From: Thioclava dalianensis
GTDB lineage: Bacteria; Pseudomonadota; Alphaproteobacteria; Rhodobacterales; Rhodobacteraceae
Assembly: GCF_000715505.1 (NCBI RefSeq)
Contig: NZ_JHEH01000001.1
Coordinates: 1 to 64,000, forward strand
Length of the DNA: 64,000 bases
Direction of reading: 5' to 3'
A program made the position numbers and the translations under genes. This document shows positions 43,916 to 53,758 of this stretch, piece after piece; the first letter of the stretch is position 1, and the number at the start of each line of letters is the position of its first letter. The notes beneath the pieces are model-generated. The model was not told the DNA's origin. It made no database searches and saw only the letters and a list, made by a program, of their open reading frames with translations.

Positions 43916-45244
43916 TTACTTCTCTGGGAGCAAGCCGCGCGGGCTGAAGCGCAGCACCCCGAGCAAGATCACCCCCATCACCAGCATCCGCATATGAGCG
44001 GCCGAGGCGATCATATGGGCCTTGAACGGGCCATCGGGGAAGGGGCTGGCCAGCAGCCCCATGATGTCTGGCCCCCAGTCGCCGGCCTTGACCCAGACAT
44101 ACCAGATCAGCACACCGCCTAGAATTGCGCCCCAGTTGCTGCCCGAACCGCCCACGATCACCATCACGAGGATCAGGAACGTGTAGCGCAGCGGGTTGTA
44201 GCTGGAAGGCGTCATCTGCCCGTCGAGCGAGATCATCATCGCGCCCGCAAGCCCGATCACCGCCGAGCCCAGCACGAAGATCTGCAGATGCCTGCGGGTG
44301 ATGTTCTTGCCCATTGCGGCCGCAGAGATCTCGTTGTCGCGGATCGCGCGCATCATCCGACCCCAAGGTGAGCGCAGCGACATCTCGGTGAGCCACAACA
44401 GCACGAGTATGACCACAACAAAGAGCACCAGAAAGGCCAGCTTTACGGTGATCGTGGAGCCCAGCGTCGGATCGATCCCCCAAGCCTGCATCTGGGCCAC
44501 GAAGGCCTGACTGTTTTGCAGGTTGATCTCGTAGGGCACCGGCCAGGGACGCGGAATGCCGTTGACGTTGAGCACGCCACGATCCAGCCATTGCTCGTTT
44601 TTCAGGACCGCCACGAGGATCTCGGCAATGCCGAGCGTCGCGATGGCCAGATAATCCGAGCGCAGACCGAGGGCCGTCTTGCCCACAAGCCATGCGGCAC
44701 CCGCAGCCAAGATCGCGCCCACGGGCCAGCTGATCAGGGTCGGAAGGCCAAGACCGCCGAGGTTGCCAGCCGCCGACGGGTTGATCGCCTCAATGGCCGA
44801 GACCGCCGGGTCAAGAAAGAACCGATAGGCGAAAAAGCCCACGATCAGCACGGCTGCCACGGCCAGCCCGCGCGCGAGCCCATGCAACCGCTTATACAGC
44901 CAGACGGCAGCGAGCACGGCAATTGCAGCGATGATGAAGGCCACGATCAGGCCAAACCCACCGGCTTTGAATGCGCCTTGCGTGGGGGGCATCGAGATCA
45001 GCACGGGCGCCAGACCCCCAAGGGCCACAAAGCCCATCGCGCCTGCATTGAACAGGCCCGCATAGCCCCATTGCATATTTACCCCCAGCGCCATGATCGC
45101 CGAGATCAAGCCCATATTGAGGATGCCGAGCGCCGAGTTCCATCCCGAGGTCACCCCCTCAAGGACGATGAGCGCGGTCATGATCGCGAAGAACAGCGGG
45201 GCGCGCAGGCGGCTGGTTTCTGCAGCTTGACGAGTGTTGCTCAT
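43916..45244 (-). CDS. livM: Branched-chain amino acid ABC transporter permease LivM
   Basis: LivM is one half of the membrane channel of the leucine/isoleucine/valine importer. About ten membrane segments fill 442 residues. The LivM-type blocks NMQWGYAGLFNAGAMGFVALGG and LRSDYLAIATLGIAEIL, and the ATP-subunit contact loop SPWGRMMRAIRDNEISAAAMGKN, are visible. It is the last gene of the operon and overlaps livH by 4 bases. Confidence 0.93.
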   Translation of the reverse strand: MSNTRQAAETSRLRAPLFFAIMTALIVLEGVTSGWNSALGILNMGLISAIMALGVNMQWGYAGLFNAGAMGFVALGGLAPVLISMPPTQGAFKAGGFGLIVAFIIAAIAVLAAVWLYKRLHGLARGLAVAAVLIVGFFAYRFFLDPAVSAIEAINPSAAGNLGGLGLPTLISWPVGAILAAGAAWLVGKTALGLRSDYLAIATLGIAEILVAVLKNEQWLDRGVLNVNGIPRPWPVPYEINLQNSQAFVAQMQAWGIDPTLGSTITVKLAFLVLFVVVILVLLWLTEMSLRSPWGRMMRAIRDNEISAAAMGKNITRRHLQIFVLGSAVIGLAGAMMISLDGQMTPSSYNPLRYTFLILVMVIVGGSGSNWGAILGGVLIWYVWVKAGDWGPDIMGLLASPFPDGPFKAHMIASAAHMRMLVMGVILLGVLRFSPRGLLPEK

Positions 45245-46248
45245 ACGATTTTCCCCTTGAAGAGACCCGTCGGCTTGAAGATCAGAACGAGGATGAGGAT
45301 GGTGAAGCTCACGGCGTATTTGTAATCGGTCGAAAGAAGCTGCACGAGCCCGTCAGGCTCCCAGTTCGGGATCAGGTAGGTGACCACCTTTTTCCACGCA
45401 TAGGTCAGACCCACTTCCGAGAAAGAGATCACGAACCCGCCCGCAATTGCGCCCACCGGATTGCCGATGCCACCCACGATCGCCGAGGCGAAGATCGGCA
45501 GCAGAAGCTGGAAATAGGTGAAGGCTTTGAAGCTTTTGTCGAGCCCGTAGAGCGTGCCCGCAATGGTGGCCAGCGCGCCGGTGATGATCCATGTGACCGC
45601 CACGACCTTATTGGGGTCAATGCCCGAGAGGAGCGCCAGATCCTCGTTGTCGGAAAAGGCGCGCATCGATTTCCCGGTGCGCGTCCGGCCCAGAAACCAG
45701 AACAGCGCAGCCACCACGATAACGGCTGTGACCACGGTGATCACTTGCGTCGAGCGCAGCGTGAGCGGCTCGGTCAAGCCGGTCATCTCGCGCCATTGAC
45801 GGGCGTTGATGATAAAGCGCGCGCCATCGTCGAAGTTGATCTGATCGACGCCGATCAGGAAGCGGGTGAGCGCATTCATCACGAACATCACGCCGACCGA
45901 GACCATCACCATCACGACGGGGGCGGCCCGCACGCGGCGGTAATAGCGATAGACGACGCGGTCGGTCCCCAGCATCAGCGCCGAGGTGATGACGATGCCA
46001 AAGGGCAGGGCGAGCAGGGCTGTTGGCAACGGACCGAAGCTGATGCCCATGGCCTGAAAGCCCCAGGTGATCAGGATCGTGACGCCCGTGCCAAAGGCCA
46101 TCGTGTCGCCATGGGCGAAGTTGGAGAACCGCAGGATCGAATAGATCAGCGTGACGCCAAGCGCGCCAAGCGCAAGCTGCGCGCCATAGGCAGTGGCGGG
46201 GATGATGACATAGTTGGTAACCGCGACCAGCGCGTTGATGATATCCAT
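45241..46248 (-). CDS. livH: Branched-chain amino acid ABC transporter permease LivH
   Basis: LivH is the second channel half, with about eight membrane segments. The contact loop reads TGKSMRAFSDNEDLALLSGIDPNKV, and GGIGNPVGAIAGGFVISFSE follows. I use the ATG at 46248; the frame is open upstream into livF without family sequence. It follows livF after 4 bases and overlaps livM. Confidence 0.92.
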   Translation of the reverse strand: MDIINALVAVTNYVIIPATAYGAQLALGALGVTLIYSILRFSNFAHGDTMAFGTGVTILITWGFQAMGISFGPLPTALLALPFGIVITSALMLGTDRVVYRYYRRVRAAPVVMVMVSVGVMFVMNALTRFLIGVDQINFDDGARFIINARQWREMTGLTEPLTLRSTQVITVVTAVIVVAALFWFLGRTRTGKSMRAFSDNEDLALLSGIDPNKVVAVTWIITGALATIAGTLYGLDKSFKAFTYFQLLLPIFASAIVGGIGNPVGAIAGGFVISFSEVGLTYAWKKVVTYLIPNWEPDGLVQLLSTDYKYAVSFTILILVLIFKPTGLFKGKIV

Positions 46249-46252
46249 TGGA

Positions 46253-46957
46253 TCAGCCCCCCAGGAAGGTGCGGCGGACATCGGGATCGGCCAGCAGCGC
46301 CTGTCCGGTGTCGGTGTATTTGTTCGCGCCCTGCACAAGCACATAGCCCTTATCGGCGATCTCAAGCGCCTGACGGGCGTTTTGCTCCACCATCAGGATC
46401 GAGATGCCGGTGCGGGCGACCTCGATGATGCGGTCGAACAGCTCGTCCATCACGATGGGCGAGACCCCGGCGGTGGGCTCATCGAGCATCAGGAGTTTCG
46501 GCTGGGTCATCAGCGCGCGCCCGACGGCCACCTGTTGGCGTTGACCGCCCGACAGCTCTCCGGCGTTCTGGCGCCGCTTGTCCTTGAGGATCGGGAACAG
46601 GTCAAAAACCTGCTCCATCGTGACGCGGTAATTATCGTTGCGGATGAAGGCCCCCATCTCGAGGTTCTCCTCAACCGTCATCGTCGGAAAGACGTTATTG
46701 ACCTGCGGGACGAAACCCATGCCCTTCTTGACGCGGTCTTGCGGCGAGAGCGCGCTGATATCGGTCCCGTCCAGCGTGACCTGACCTGCGCGCAGGCCCA
46801 GCATGCCGAACACTGCCTTCATAGCGGTGGATTTGCCCGCCCCGTTGGGGCCCACGATGACCGCAATCTGGCCCTTGTCGACGGTGAGCGTGCAATCGTG
46901 CAAGATATCGGCCTTGCCATAGCCGCCCGTCATGTTTGTGGCGCTGAGATAGCTCAT
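46253..46957 (-). CDS. livF: Branched-chain amino acid ABC transporter ATP-binding protein LivF
   Basis: LivF has Walker A GPNGAGKST, the signature LSGGQRQQVAVGRALM and Walker B LLMLDEP. At 234 residues it is the shorter of the two ATPases. Its start overlaps the end of livG by 4 bases. Confidence 0.94.
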   Translation of the reverse strand: MSYLSATNMTGGYGKADILHDCTLTVDKGQIAVIVGPNGAGKSTAMKAVFGMLGLRAGQVTLDGTDISALSPQDRVKKGMGFVPQVNNVFPTMTVEENLEMGAFIRNDNYRVTMEQVFDLFPILKDKRRQNAGELSGGQRQQVAVGRALMTQPKLLMLDEPTAGVSPIVMDELFDRIIEVARTGISILMVEQNARQALEIADKGYVLVQGANKYTDTGQALLADPDVRRTFLGG

Positions 46958-47826
46958 TCCTGGTCCCCCTCATCGCCGCTCTGACCGGCCTCGTCACCAA
47001 GGCCCGGCTGGGCGCCGTGATCTTCATGCGCAAGCGCCTCGCGGCCCTCTTCGCCTTTGACCTTGTTCTTCAGACCGGTGCCCAGATAGGCCTCGATGAC
47101 GGCCTCGTTTTCCATGATGTGATCGGCAGAGCCCTTGGCCAGCACGCGCCCCTCGGCCATCACGATCACCGGGTCGCAGAGACGTCCGATGAAATCCATG
47201 TCATGCTCGATCACGCAAAACGTGTAGCCGCGCTCTTTGTTGAGGCGCACGATCGCATCGCCGATGGTATTGAGCAGGGTGCGGTTCACACCGGCGCCCA
47301 CCTCGTCGAGAAATACGATCTTGGCCTCGACCATCATCGTGCGACCAAGCTCCAACAGCTTTTTCTGGCCGCCCGAGAGATTGCCTGCCTTCTCATCGCG
47401 CAGATGCGAAATCGTCAGGAAATCAAGCACATCATCGGCTTTCTCAAGAAGCGCCGCCTCCTCCTTCTGGATCTGTTTGCGCCCAAACCAAGTGTTCCAC
47501 AGCGTCTCGCCCGATTGGGCGGCGGGCACCATCATCAGGTTCTCGCGCACGGTGAGCGAGGGAAACTCATGGGCGATCTGGAAGGTGCGCAGCAAGCCTT
47601 TGTGAAACAGGGCATGCGGCTTGAGGCCGGTAATGTCCTCGCCATCCATCGTGACACGTCCTTCGGTGGGTTCATGAACCCCGGCGATCACGTTGAAAAG
47701 CGTGGATTTTCCCGCGCCGTTGGGGCCGATTAGCCCGGTGATGGAGCCAGTCTCGATTTCGAGACTTGCCCCGTCGACAGCGTGAAAGCCGCCGAAGGAT
47801 TTGACGAGATTCTCAACCCGGATCAT
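46954..47826 (-). CDS. livG: Branched-chain amino acid ABC transporter ATP-binding protein LivG
   Basis: LivG has Walker A GPNGAGKST, the signature NLSGGQKKLLELGRTMM and Walker B IVFLDE followed by VGAGVN rather than the more common PxAGLN. The 290 residues include a charged C-terminal tail of about 35 residues (KVKGEEGREALAHEDHG), longer than in E. coli LivG. The ATG at 47826 follows AGGGG. It is the first gene after the terminator behind livK. Confidence 0.92.
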   Translation of the reverse strand: MIRVENLVKSFGGFHAVDGASLEIETGSITGLIGPNGAGKSTLFNVIAGVHEPTEGRVTMDGEDITGLKPHALFHKGLLRTFQIAHEFPSLTVRENLMMVPAAQSGETLWNTWFGRKQIQKEEAALLEKADDVLDFLTISHLRDEKAGNLSGGQKKLLELGRTMMVEAKIVFLDEVGAGVNRTLLNTIGDAIVRLNKERGYTFCVIEHDMDFIGRLCDPVIVMAEGRVLAKGSADHIMENEAVIEAYLGTGLKNKVKGEEGREALAHEDHGAQPGLGDEAGQSGDEGDQE

Positions 47827-47887
47827 GGGGTCCCCTGAAAGCTTGCGATTCACATAAACTATGCGCCGCAATGTTTTGTTTTAATTG

Positions 47888-47914
47888 AAAAACAGCCCGG
47901 ATTTCTCCGGGCTG
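47888..47914 (-). terminator. Terminator between livK and livG
   Basis: On the minus strand CAGCCCGGA-GAAA-TCCGGGCTG (47893-47914) is followed by TTTTTC. It lies 20 bases after the livK stop and would lower transcription into livGFHM, so that the binding protein is made in excess over the membrane parts. Confidence 0.8.
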
Positions 47915-47933
47915 CCTTAGGCCGTGACCGCGC

Positions 47934-49118
47934 TTAGCGGTACTTCACGGTCTCGATTTTGCCGTCTTTGATAGTGATTTCGCGGAAAGAGCCTGCGGCT
48001 TCGCCGTTTCCGATCAGACGCACAGCGGTGGCGCCTTCGTAATCGATCGGCTTGCCTTCCTTGAGCAGTTCAAGACCTTTGGCCAGCTCACCGGCATAGA
48101 TCTTCTCGCCGGGACCGTTTGCGACTTCCATAACCTTGGTCTTGTAGACGCTCGGATCGGTCGATTTGGCGTCCTGCATCGCAAGCAAGATCAGAGCCGC
48201 CGCATCATAGGCCGAGGCCGAGTAGGCCGACGATCCATCGAAGCCAGCCGTTTTAGCCGCCGCGAGGAAGCTATCCATGCCTTGGCCCTGCGAATCCGGG
48301 TACTGGCCAATCGAGCCATTGATTTCCTTGCCGAAATTGTCTTCCAGCGTCTTGCCGACCATCCCGTCGGGGAAGACGAATGTCGAGAAAGCACCTGTGT
48401 CGAGCGCGCCGCGCAGGATGCCCGAGCCGCCTTGGTCGATATAGCCCACGATCACCAGCGCATCGCCACCGGCCGAGGCGAGCGAAGCCACTTCCGCGGA
48501 ATAGTCGCCCTTGCCGTCTTCATGCGCGGCCGAGATCGTGACCTTACCGCCCTTCGCTTCATAGGCTTTGTCGAAAGCGTCGGCGAGACCTTTGCCGTAA
48601 TCGTTGTTGGTATAGGTCACGGCGACCGATTTGATACCTTTTTCAATCACTTCGTCGGCCATCACGTCGCCCTGACGGGCATCGGACGGGGCCGTACGGA
48701 AGAAAAGGCCATCATCGGGCATCGTCGACAGAGCCGGCGAGGTCGCGGAGGGCGAGATCATCACAACACCATTGGGCATGGCTACGTTTTGCAGCACAGC
48801 GGTCGTGGCGCCCGAGCATTGCGCGCCCACGATCCCCGAAACTTTGTCGGAGGTCACCAGCGTTTCAGCCGCAGCAGTCGCAGCGGAAGCGTCGATGCAG
48901 GTCGAGTCGCCCTTGACCGGGGTGACGGTGCTGCCATCCATGAATTTACCGGAATCCGAGACTTCCTTGATGGCCAGCTCAGCGCCCGCATCCATGTTCG
49001 GCGCCATCGATTCCAGCGGACCCGTGAAGCCCAAGAGCACACCGATCTTGACGTCATTTGCATAGGCGCCGGACGCACCCAGCGCGATTGCGGCCGAAGC
49101 CAGAAGAATTTTTTTCAT
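47934..49118 (-). CDS. livK: Branched-chain amino acid ABC transporter substrate-binding protein
   Basis: The periplasmic binding protein has a signal peptide (about residues 1-20, ending AYA) and the type I fold. It opens DVKIGVLLGFTGPLESMAPNMDAGAELA and has a disulfide-type Cys pair (STCID and GAQCSGAT) shared by the Leu/Ile/Val family. GGGAG lies 7 bases before the ATG at 49118. The upstream region contains TATAAA (about 49171-49176 on the minus strand) and an inverted repeat CTCGCG-TTCTGG-CGCGAG (49140-49157), which could form an mRNA leader hairpin. Confidence 0.93.
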   Translation of the reverse strand: MKKILLASAAIALGASGAYANDVKIGVLLGFTGPLESMAPNMDAGAELAIKEVSDSGKFMDGSTVTPVKGDSTCIDASAATAAAETLVTSDKVSGIVGAQCSGATTAVLQNVAMPNGVVMISPSATSPALSTMPDDGLFFRTAPSDARQGDVMADEVIEKGIKSVAVTYTNNDYGKGLADAFDKAYEAKGGKVTISAAHEDGKGDYSAEVASLASAGGDALVIVGYIDQGGSGILRGALDTGAFSTFVFPDGMVGKTLEDNFGKEINGSIGQYPDSQGQGMDSFLAAAKTAGFDGSSAYSASAYDAAALILLAMQDAKSTDPSVYKTKVMEVANGPGEKIYAGELAKGLELLKEGKPIDYEGATAVRLIGNGEAAGSFREITIKDGKIETVKYR

Positions 49119-49306
49119 AGTTTCACTCCCGTGTTGGAACTCGCGTTCTGGCGCGAGATTAGTGCGCGTTTTTATAAAAGGAAACACCGCGCTCACTTGG
49201 CAGTCACGGAAAATTGGATCAAAAGGTCAAGCCGGTACCTGGGGTGCATAACGTCAACGTCAGTGCCTGTGTGGCATTGTGAAGCCTGCAAGGTGGGCTC
49301 TGGATT

Positions 49307-50353
49307 TCACTCCAGCGCCCGGTCGGCCTCGGGGGTGCCGCCCGAGGTGCCGCGCTCGCGATAGGGCGTTGTCTGATAATGTGCGCGGTAGCATTTCGAG
49401 AAATGCGAGGGCGAGGCAAAGCCGCAGGCCATCGCCACGTTGATCACGCTCATCTCCGTCTGCATCAAGAGGTTACGCGCCTTTTGCAGCCGCAATTCCA
49501 TGTAATAGCGCTTCGGGCTGCGGTTGAGATAGCGCCGGAACAGCCGCTCAAGCTGGCGCGCGGACATGCCCACTTCTGTGGCCAGCAATGCGGGGCTGAT
49601 CGGATCCTCGATATTGTTTTCCATCCGCCCGATGACCTGCGCAAGCTTCGGGTGGCGCACGCCGATCCGCGTCGGGATCGAGAGCCGCTGCGTGTCGCGA
49701 TCCGTGCGGATCGAGGAATGGATCATCTGATCGGCCACGGTATTGGCCAGCTCATCGCCGTGATCGGCGGCAATCAGGCGCAACATCAGATCGATGGAGG
49801 CGGTGCCGCCTGCGGTGCTCAGCCGGTTGCCATCGATCACGAAAACCGAGCGCGTCAGCTCGACATCGGGGAAATCCTCGCAAAACGCATCTGTGTTTTC
49901 CCAATGGATCGTCGCGCGCCGCCCATCGAGCAGACCCGCCTCGGCCAGCGCCCAAGTCCCGGTGCACAGCCCGCCCATGGCGGCCCCACGCCGCGCCTCG
50001 CGGCGCAGCCAGTTCAGGATCGGCTTGGTGATCGTCTCGGCCACATCGATGCCGCCGCAGACCAGCACCGTCGAATCGCGGGGCAATTCTTCAAGCCCCA
50101 TATCGGTGCGAAACACCGCGCCGTTCGAGCAGGTGACATCGCGATGCGCTTCGCCCACCAACTGCCAGTCATAAAGCTTCTGACCCGTCGCCTGATTGGC
50201 CAGCCGCAACGGCTCGATGGCACTCGCAAAAGCCATCATCGTGAAGCGCTCGAGCAGCAAAAATGTGAAACTGCGCGTGCGTGTCGCGGCGGCAAGTTTG
50301 ATCGTCCCCTGAGAGGGCGCGGGACGTTGCTGGCGGTGCGCGCTTTGCGACAT
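49307..50353 (-). CDS. GlxA family transcription regulator (DJ-1/PfpI + AraC HTH)
   Basis: The N-terminal DJ-1/PfpI-like domain (about residues 25-190: [24 protein letters not shown], then [22 protein letters not shown]) is followed by an AraC-type double helix-turn-helix (about residues 240-330). That region includes [22 protein letters not shown] and [23 protein letters not shown]. Relatives regulate use of choline, carnitine or arginine derivatives; the ligand here is unknown. I use the ATG at 50353. It lies divergent from the DAHP synthase gene and next to the liv operon. Confidence 0.9.
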   Translation of the reverse strand: MSQSAHRQQRPAPSQGTIKLAAATRTRSFTFLLLERFTMMAFASAIEPLRLANQATGQKLYDWQLVGEAHRDVTCSNGAVFRTDMGLEELPRDSTVLVCGGIDVAETITKPILNWLRREARRGAAMGGLCTGTWALAEAGLLDGRRATIHWENTDAFCEDFPDVELTRSVFVIDGNRLSTAGGTASIDLMLRLIAADHGDELANTVADQMIHSSIRTDRDTQRLSIPTRIGVRHPKLAQVIGRMENNIEDPISPALLATEVGMSARQLERLFRRYLNRSPKRYYMELRLQKARNLLMQTEMSVINVAMACGFASPSHFSKCYRAHYQTTPYRERGTSGGTPEADRALE

Positions 50354-50460
50354 GGCTACGGCTCGGCTATTGACCTTTTTTTTCACGCAAACAGCAAATC
50401 TCGGGGCCGCGCAAGCGAAAGCTGTTCCACTGAGCGGACCGAGGCCGGTCGAAATGGGGT

Positions 50461-50488
50461 TTGTTCTGCTCTCCGCCTTGGGTATAAG
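50461..50488 (+). promoter_or_regulatory. Predicted promoter of the DAHP synthase gene
   Basis: TTGTTC (50461-50466) and TATAAG (50483-50488) are 16 bases apart, about 40 bases before the ATG at 50531. Confidence 0.45.
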
Positions 50489-50530
50489 CGCGCCCGGTAC
50501 CTTAGAAATCGTATTGGAAGGATCAGACAG

Positions 50531-51901
50531 ATGGGTAAGGGTTGGAGCAAATCGGACTGGCGCGCAAAACCGCGGGTTCAGATGCCCGACTATCCCGACG
50601 CGGACGCGCTCCATACGGTAGAGCAGACCCTGTCGCGTATGCCGCCGCTGGTCTTTGCCGGCGAATCCCGTCGGTTGAAAGCGGAATTGGCGCAGGCGGC
50701 ACGCGGTGAGGCGTTCTTGCTGCAGGGGGGGGATTGCGCAGAGGCGTTCGGTGAGTTTTCCGCCGACAACATCCGCGACACGTTCAAGGTCATGCTGCAA
50801 ATGGCCGTGGTGCTGACCTGGGGTGCGAAAGTCCCGGTGATCAAGGTTGGCCGGATGGCGGGGCAATTCGCAAAACCGCGCTCGGCCGCGACCGAGACCA
50901 TCGGCGGCGTGGAACTGCCCAGCTATCGCGGCGACATCATCAACGGTTTTGATTTCACCGAAGCCGCGCGTCTGCCCGATCCCAACCGGATGCTGCAGGG
51001 CTACACGCAGGCGGCGGCTACGCTGAACCTGCTGCGCGCCTTCTCGACGGGTGGTTTTGCCGATATGCACCGGGTCCAAAGCTGGATCGCGGGCTTCACC
51101 GACGCGGAGGAAGCCGAAAAATACCGTCAGGTCGCGGAGCAGATCTCCGAGGCGATGGAGTTCATGCGCGCCGCCGGCATCACCGCCGAGACTGCCCATG
51201 AGCTTGGCTCGGTCGAATTCTACACCAGCCACGAGGCCTTGCTGCTCGAATATGAAGAGGCGCTGTGCCGCATCGATTCCACCACCGGTCTGCCGGTGGC
51301 CGGGACGGGTCACATGATCTGGATCGGGGATCGCACCCGTCAGCCCGATGGCGCCCATGTCGAGTTCTGCCGGGGCGTGCAGAACCCGATCGGTTTGAAA
51401 TGTGGTCCGACCACCACCGAGGACGATCTCAAGGTTCTGATGGAAAAGCTGAACCCGGAGAACGAGGCGGGTCGTCTGACGCTGATCGCGCGGTTCGGCG
51501 CGGGCAAGGTCGGCGATCATCTGCCGCGCCTGATCCGCGCGGTCGAGGCCGAGGGCGCCAATGTGGTTTGGTCCTGCGATGCGATGCATGGCAACACGAT
51601 CAAATCCGACAGCGGCTATAAAACCCGGCCCTTCGATTCCGTGTTGCGCGAAGTGCGCGAGTTCTTCGCGATCCACAAAGCCGAGGGCACGATCCCGGGC
51701 GGTGTGCATTTCGAGATGACCGGGCAGGACGTGACCGAATGCACCGGCGGCGTGCGTGCGGTGACCGATGGCGATCTCTCAAGCCGCTACCACACCGCCT
51801 GCGATCCGCGTCTGAACGCCTCGCAATCGCTGGAGCTGGCCTTCCTCGTGGCCGAAGAGCTGCGCGATCGCCGCCAGCTTGCCAAGGCCGTGTCGCTCTG
51901 A
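50531..51901 (+). CDS. aroG: 3-deoxy-7-phosphoheptulonate synthase, class II
   Basis: The enzyme joins phosphoenolpyruvate and erythrose-4-phosphate, the first step of aromatic amino acid synthesis. Class II features are present: [11 protein letters not shown]-like start ([18 protein letters not shown]), [24 protein letters not shown], the Cys and His metal-binding motifs (GDCAE and [10 protein letters not shown]) and [17 protein letters not shown]. The 456-residue length is normal. AAGGATCAGACAG precedes the ATG at 50531. A strong terminator follows. Confidence 0.94.
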   Translation: MGKGWSKSDWRAKPRVQMPDYPDADALHTVEQTLSRMPPLVFAGESRRLKAELAQAARGEAFLLQGGDCAEAFGEFSADNIRDTFKVMLQMAVVLTWGAKVPVIKVGRMAGQFAKPRSAATETIGGVELPSYRGDIINGFDFTEAARLPDPNRMLQGYTQAAATLNLLRAFSTGGFADMHRVQSWIAGFTDAEEAEKYRQVAEQISEAMEFMRAAGITAETAHELGSVEFYTSHEALLLEYEEALCRIDSTTGLPVAGTGHMIWIGDRTRQPDGAHVEFCRGVQNPIGLKCGPTTTEDDLKVLMEKLNPENEAGRLTLIARFGAGKVGDHLPRLIRAVEAEGANVVWSCDAMHGNTIKSDSGYKTRPFDSVLREVREFFAIHKAEGTIPGGVHFEMTGQDVTECTGGVRAVTDGDLSSRYHTACDPRLNASQSLELAFLVAEELRDRRQLAKAVSL

Positions 51902-51924
51902 GCGCAAACGACCCTCACGATAGC

Positions 51925-51953
51925 AAAAGGCCCGGATCGCTCCGGGCCTTTTT
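51925..51953 (+). terminator. Rho-independent terminator after the DAHP synthase gene
   Basis: AAAAGGCCCGGA (51925-51936) pairs with TCCGGGCCTTTT around a TCGC loop, with a run of Ts at the end. Because the stem is symmetric it may also serve the convergent alpha-glucosidase transcript. Confidence 0.88.
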
Positions 51954-51983
51954 CGTTTTATATCTAACACTTATCGGGCGATG

Positions 51984-53579
51984 TTAAGCCTCGACCCAAG
52001 CCGCGCCATTGGGGCCAAGCGTGAGTTTTCCGCCCTCAATCGAAGCCGCGAGCGACGGGCCCGTCAGCGTGCCTTCGGGGGCCTGAAGGCTCACCGTCTC
52101 GGCGCTCAGGTTGAAGATGCAGGTCACGCGTTGATCTTGCGCGACCCGCACGAAGCCCAGAAGCGGCTCGTCCAGATCAAGAAAATCGGAGCGCCCGCTG
52201 GAGAGCGCCTGCGAGCCTTTACGGAAGGCGAGCATTGCGCGATACTGTGCGAGCACTCCGTCATTGGTCTTTTCCTGCAGGCTCACGGCACGCGCCGCCT
52301 GCGGGGCTTTCACCGGCAACCACGGCTTGACCTCGGAGAAGCCCGCATTGGCGCTTTCATCCCAAACCATCGGCGTGCGGCAGCCGTCGCGTCCCTTGTT
52401 TTCGGGCCAGAAGCGCAGGCCGGGCGGGTCGGTCAGCTCGGAATATTCCAGCTCGGTCTCGCTCAGGCCCAGCTCTTCGCCCTGATAGATCCCGATCGTG
52501 CCCTGGAACGAGGCCAACATCGAGATTGCCAGCTTGGCCACCGCATCCTGAGTGCCGTAATTCTTCCAGCGCGTCACATGGCGCTGAACGTCGTGGTTCG
52601 AGAAGGACCAGCTTGGCCAGCCATCGGGGGCATTGGTGAAGAAGCCCTCGATACGCGAGCGGAAATGCTCGGGCGTGAATTTCGGCCCCAGCATGTCAAA
52701 GCTATAGGCCATGTGCAGACGGTCATCGCCGCGGGTATATTCCTCCATGATGCCGAGGGCGCGATGAGGCACTTCGCCAACCTCGCCGATCAGCATGCGC
52801 GCGTCATACGCGTCCATCACTGCGCGCATCCGCTGCAGAAATGCTAGGTTTTCCGGTCGGTTCTTGTCATATTCGTGGTCTTGCATGTCGTAGGTCGCGA
52901 CGGGCGGCCAGCCTGCCGGGTCGGCGGGCATCGGGGGGTTGTCGCGCAGCTCGGGGTCGTGGAAGTAATAATTCACCGTATCGAGCCGGAACCCATCCAC
53001 ACCGCGATCAAGCCAGAAGCGCAGCACATCCAAAAGCTCGTCTTGAACGTCGGGGTTGTGCAGGTTGAAATCTGGCTGCTCGATCAGGAAGTTATGCAGG
53101 TAATACTGGCGCCGCTCGGGGGCGTATTCCCAAGATGACCCGCCGAAATTCGACTGCCAATTCGTGGGCGGCGTGCCATCGGGCTTGGGATCCGCCCAGA
53201 CATACCAATCGGCCTTCTCACCAGTCTTCGATTTGCGCGATTGCTGGAAATAGGGGTGCTTATCCGAGCTGTGCGAGAGCACCTGATCGATCACCACTTT
53301 TAGCCCCAACTCATGGGCGCGCGCGACCAATGCGTCGAAATCGGCCAAGGTGCCGAATTGCGGATCGATATCGCGGTAATCCGAGACGTCATAGCCCATA
53401 TCGGCCATTGGCGAGGTGAAGATCGGCGAGAGCCAGATCGCATCCACGCCAAGGCTTGCGACGTGATCGAGCCTGCGCGTGATCCCTTTGAGATCGCCGA
53501 TTCCATCGCCCGAGTCGTCTTGAAAGCTGCGCGGGTAGATCTGGTAAATTACCGCGCCGCGCCACCATTCCGTGTTCAT
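51984..53579 (-). CDS. GH13 alpha-glucosidase (oligo-1,6- or maltodextrin type)
   Basis: The protein is a cytoplasmic amylase-fold hydrolase of 531 residues. It opens WWRGAVIYQIYPRSFQDDSGDGIGDLKGI. The catalytic residues are D200 (GFRLDTVNYYF), E266 (LIGEVGE) and D330 (SFSNHDVQRH). No signal peptide is seen, so it probably releases glucose from short malto-oligosaccharides inside the cell. The ATG at 53579 follows AGGAGC. It is divergent from glgP with a 180-base shared upstream region, which suggests joint control with the glycogen genes. Confidence 0.92.
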   Translation of the reverse strand: MNTEWWRGAVIYQIYPRSFQDDSGDGIGDLKGITRRLDHVASLGVDAIWLSPIFTSPMADMGYDVSDYRDIDPQFGTLADFDALVARAHELGLKVVIDQVLSHSSDKHPYFQQSRKSKTGEKADWYVWADPKPDGTPPTNWQSNFGGSSWEYAPERRQYYLHNFLIEQPDFNLHNPDVQDELLDVLRFWLDRGVDGFRLDTVNYYFHDPELRDNPPMPADPAGWPPVATYDMQDHEYDKNRPENLAFLQRMRAVMDAYDARMLIGEVGEVPHRALGIMEEYTRGDDRLHMAYSFDMLGPKFTPEHFRSRIEGFFTNAPDGWPSWSFSNHDVQRHVTRWKNYGTQDAVAKLAISMLASFQGTIGIYQGEELGLSETELEYSELTDPPGLRFWPENKGRDGCRTPMVWDESANAGFSEVKPWLPVKAPQAARAVSLQEKTNDGVLAQYRAMLAFRKGSQALSSGRSDFLDLDEPLLGFVRVAQDQRVTCIFNLSAETVSLQAPEGTLTGPSLAASIEGGKLTLGPNGAAWVEA

Positions 53580-53758
53580 TTCGCGCTCCTGTTGCAATTG
53601 CATTATGCCTCTTCTCGCGGCAACCTTACCTGTGTTAGCGCAAACGGCAACCGCTGCGCCGTGGATTTTCCGGCTTGCCTTGACGATGGCGGGGGCAGGC
53701 CGCATCAATCATTCGAGAGCTGTTTTCGCAGCCATTCCTCGCCTCGGAGACACGCCCC

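Noticed and set aside
50354-51709. Upstream extension of the GlxA-type regulator across the DAHP synthase gene
   Set aside because: The family sequence starts only near 50353, and the extension is antisense to a clear class II DAHP synthase.
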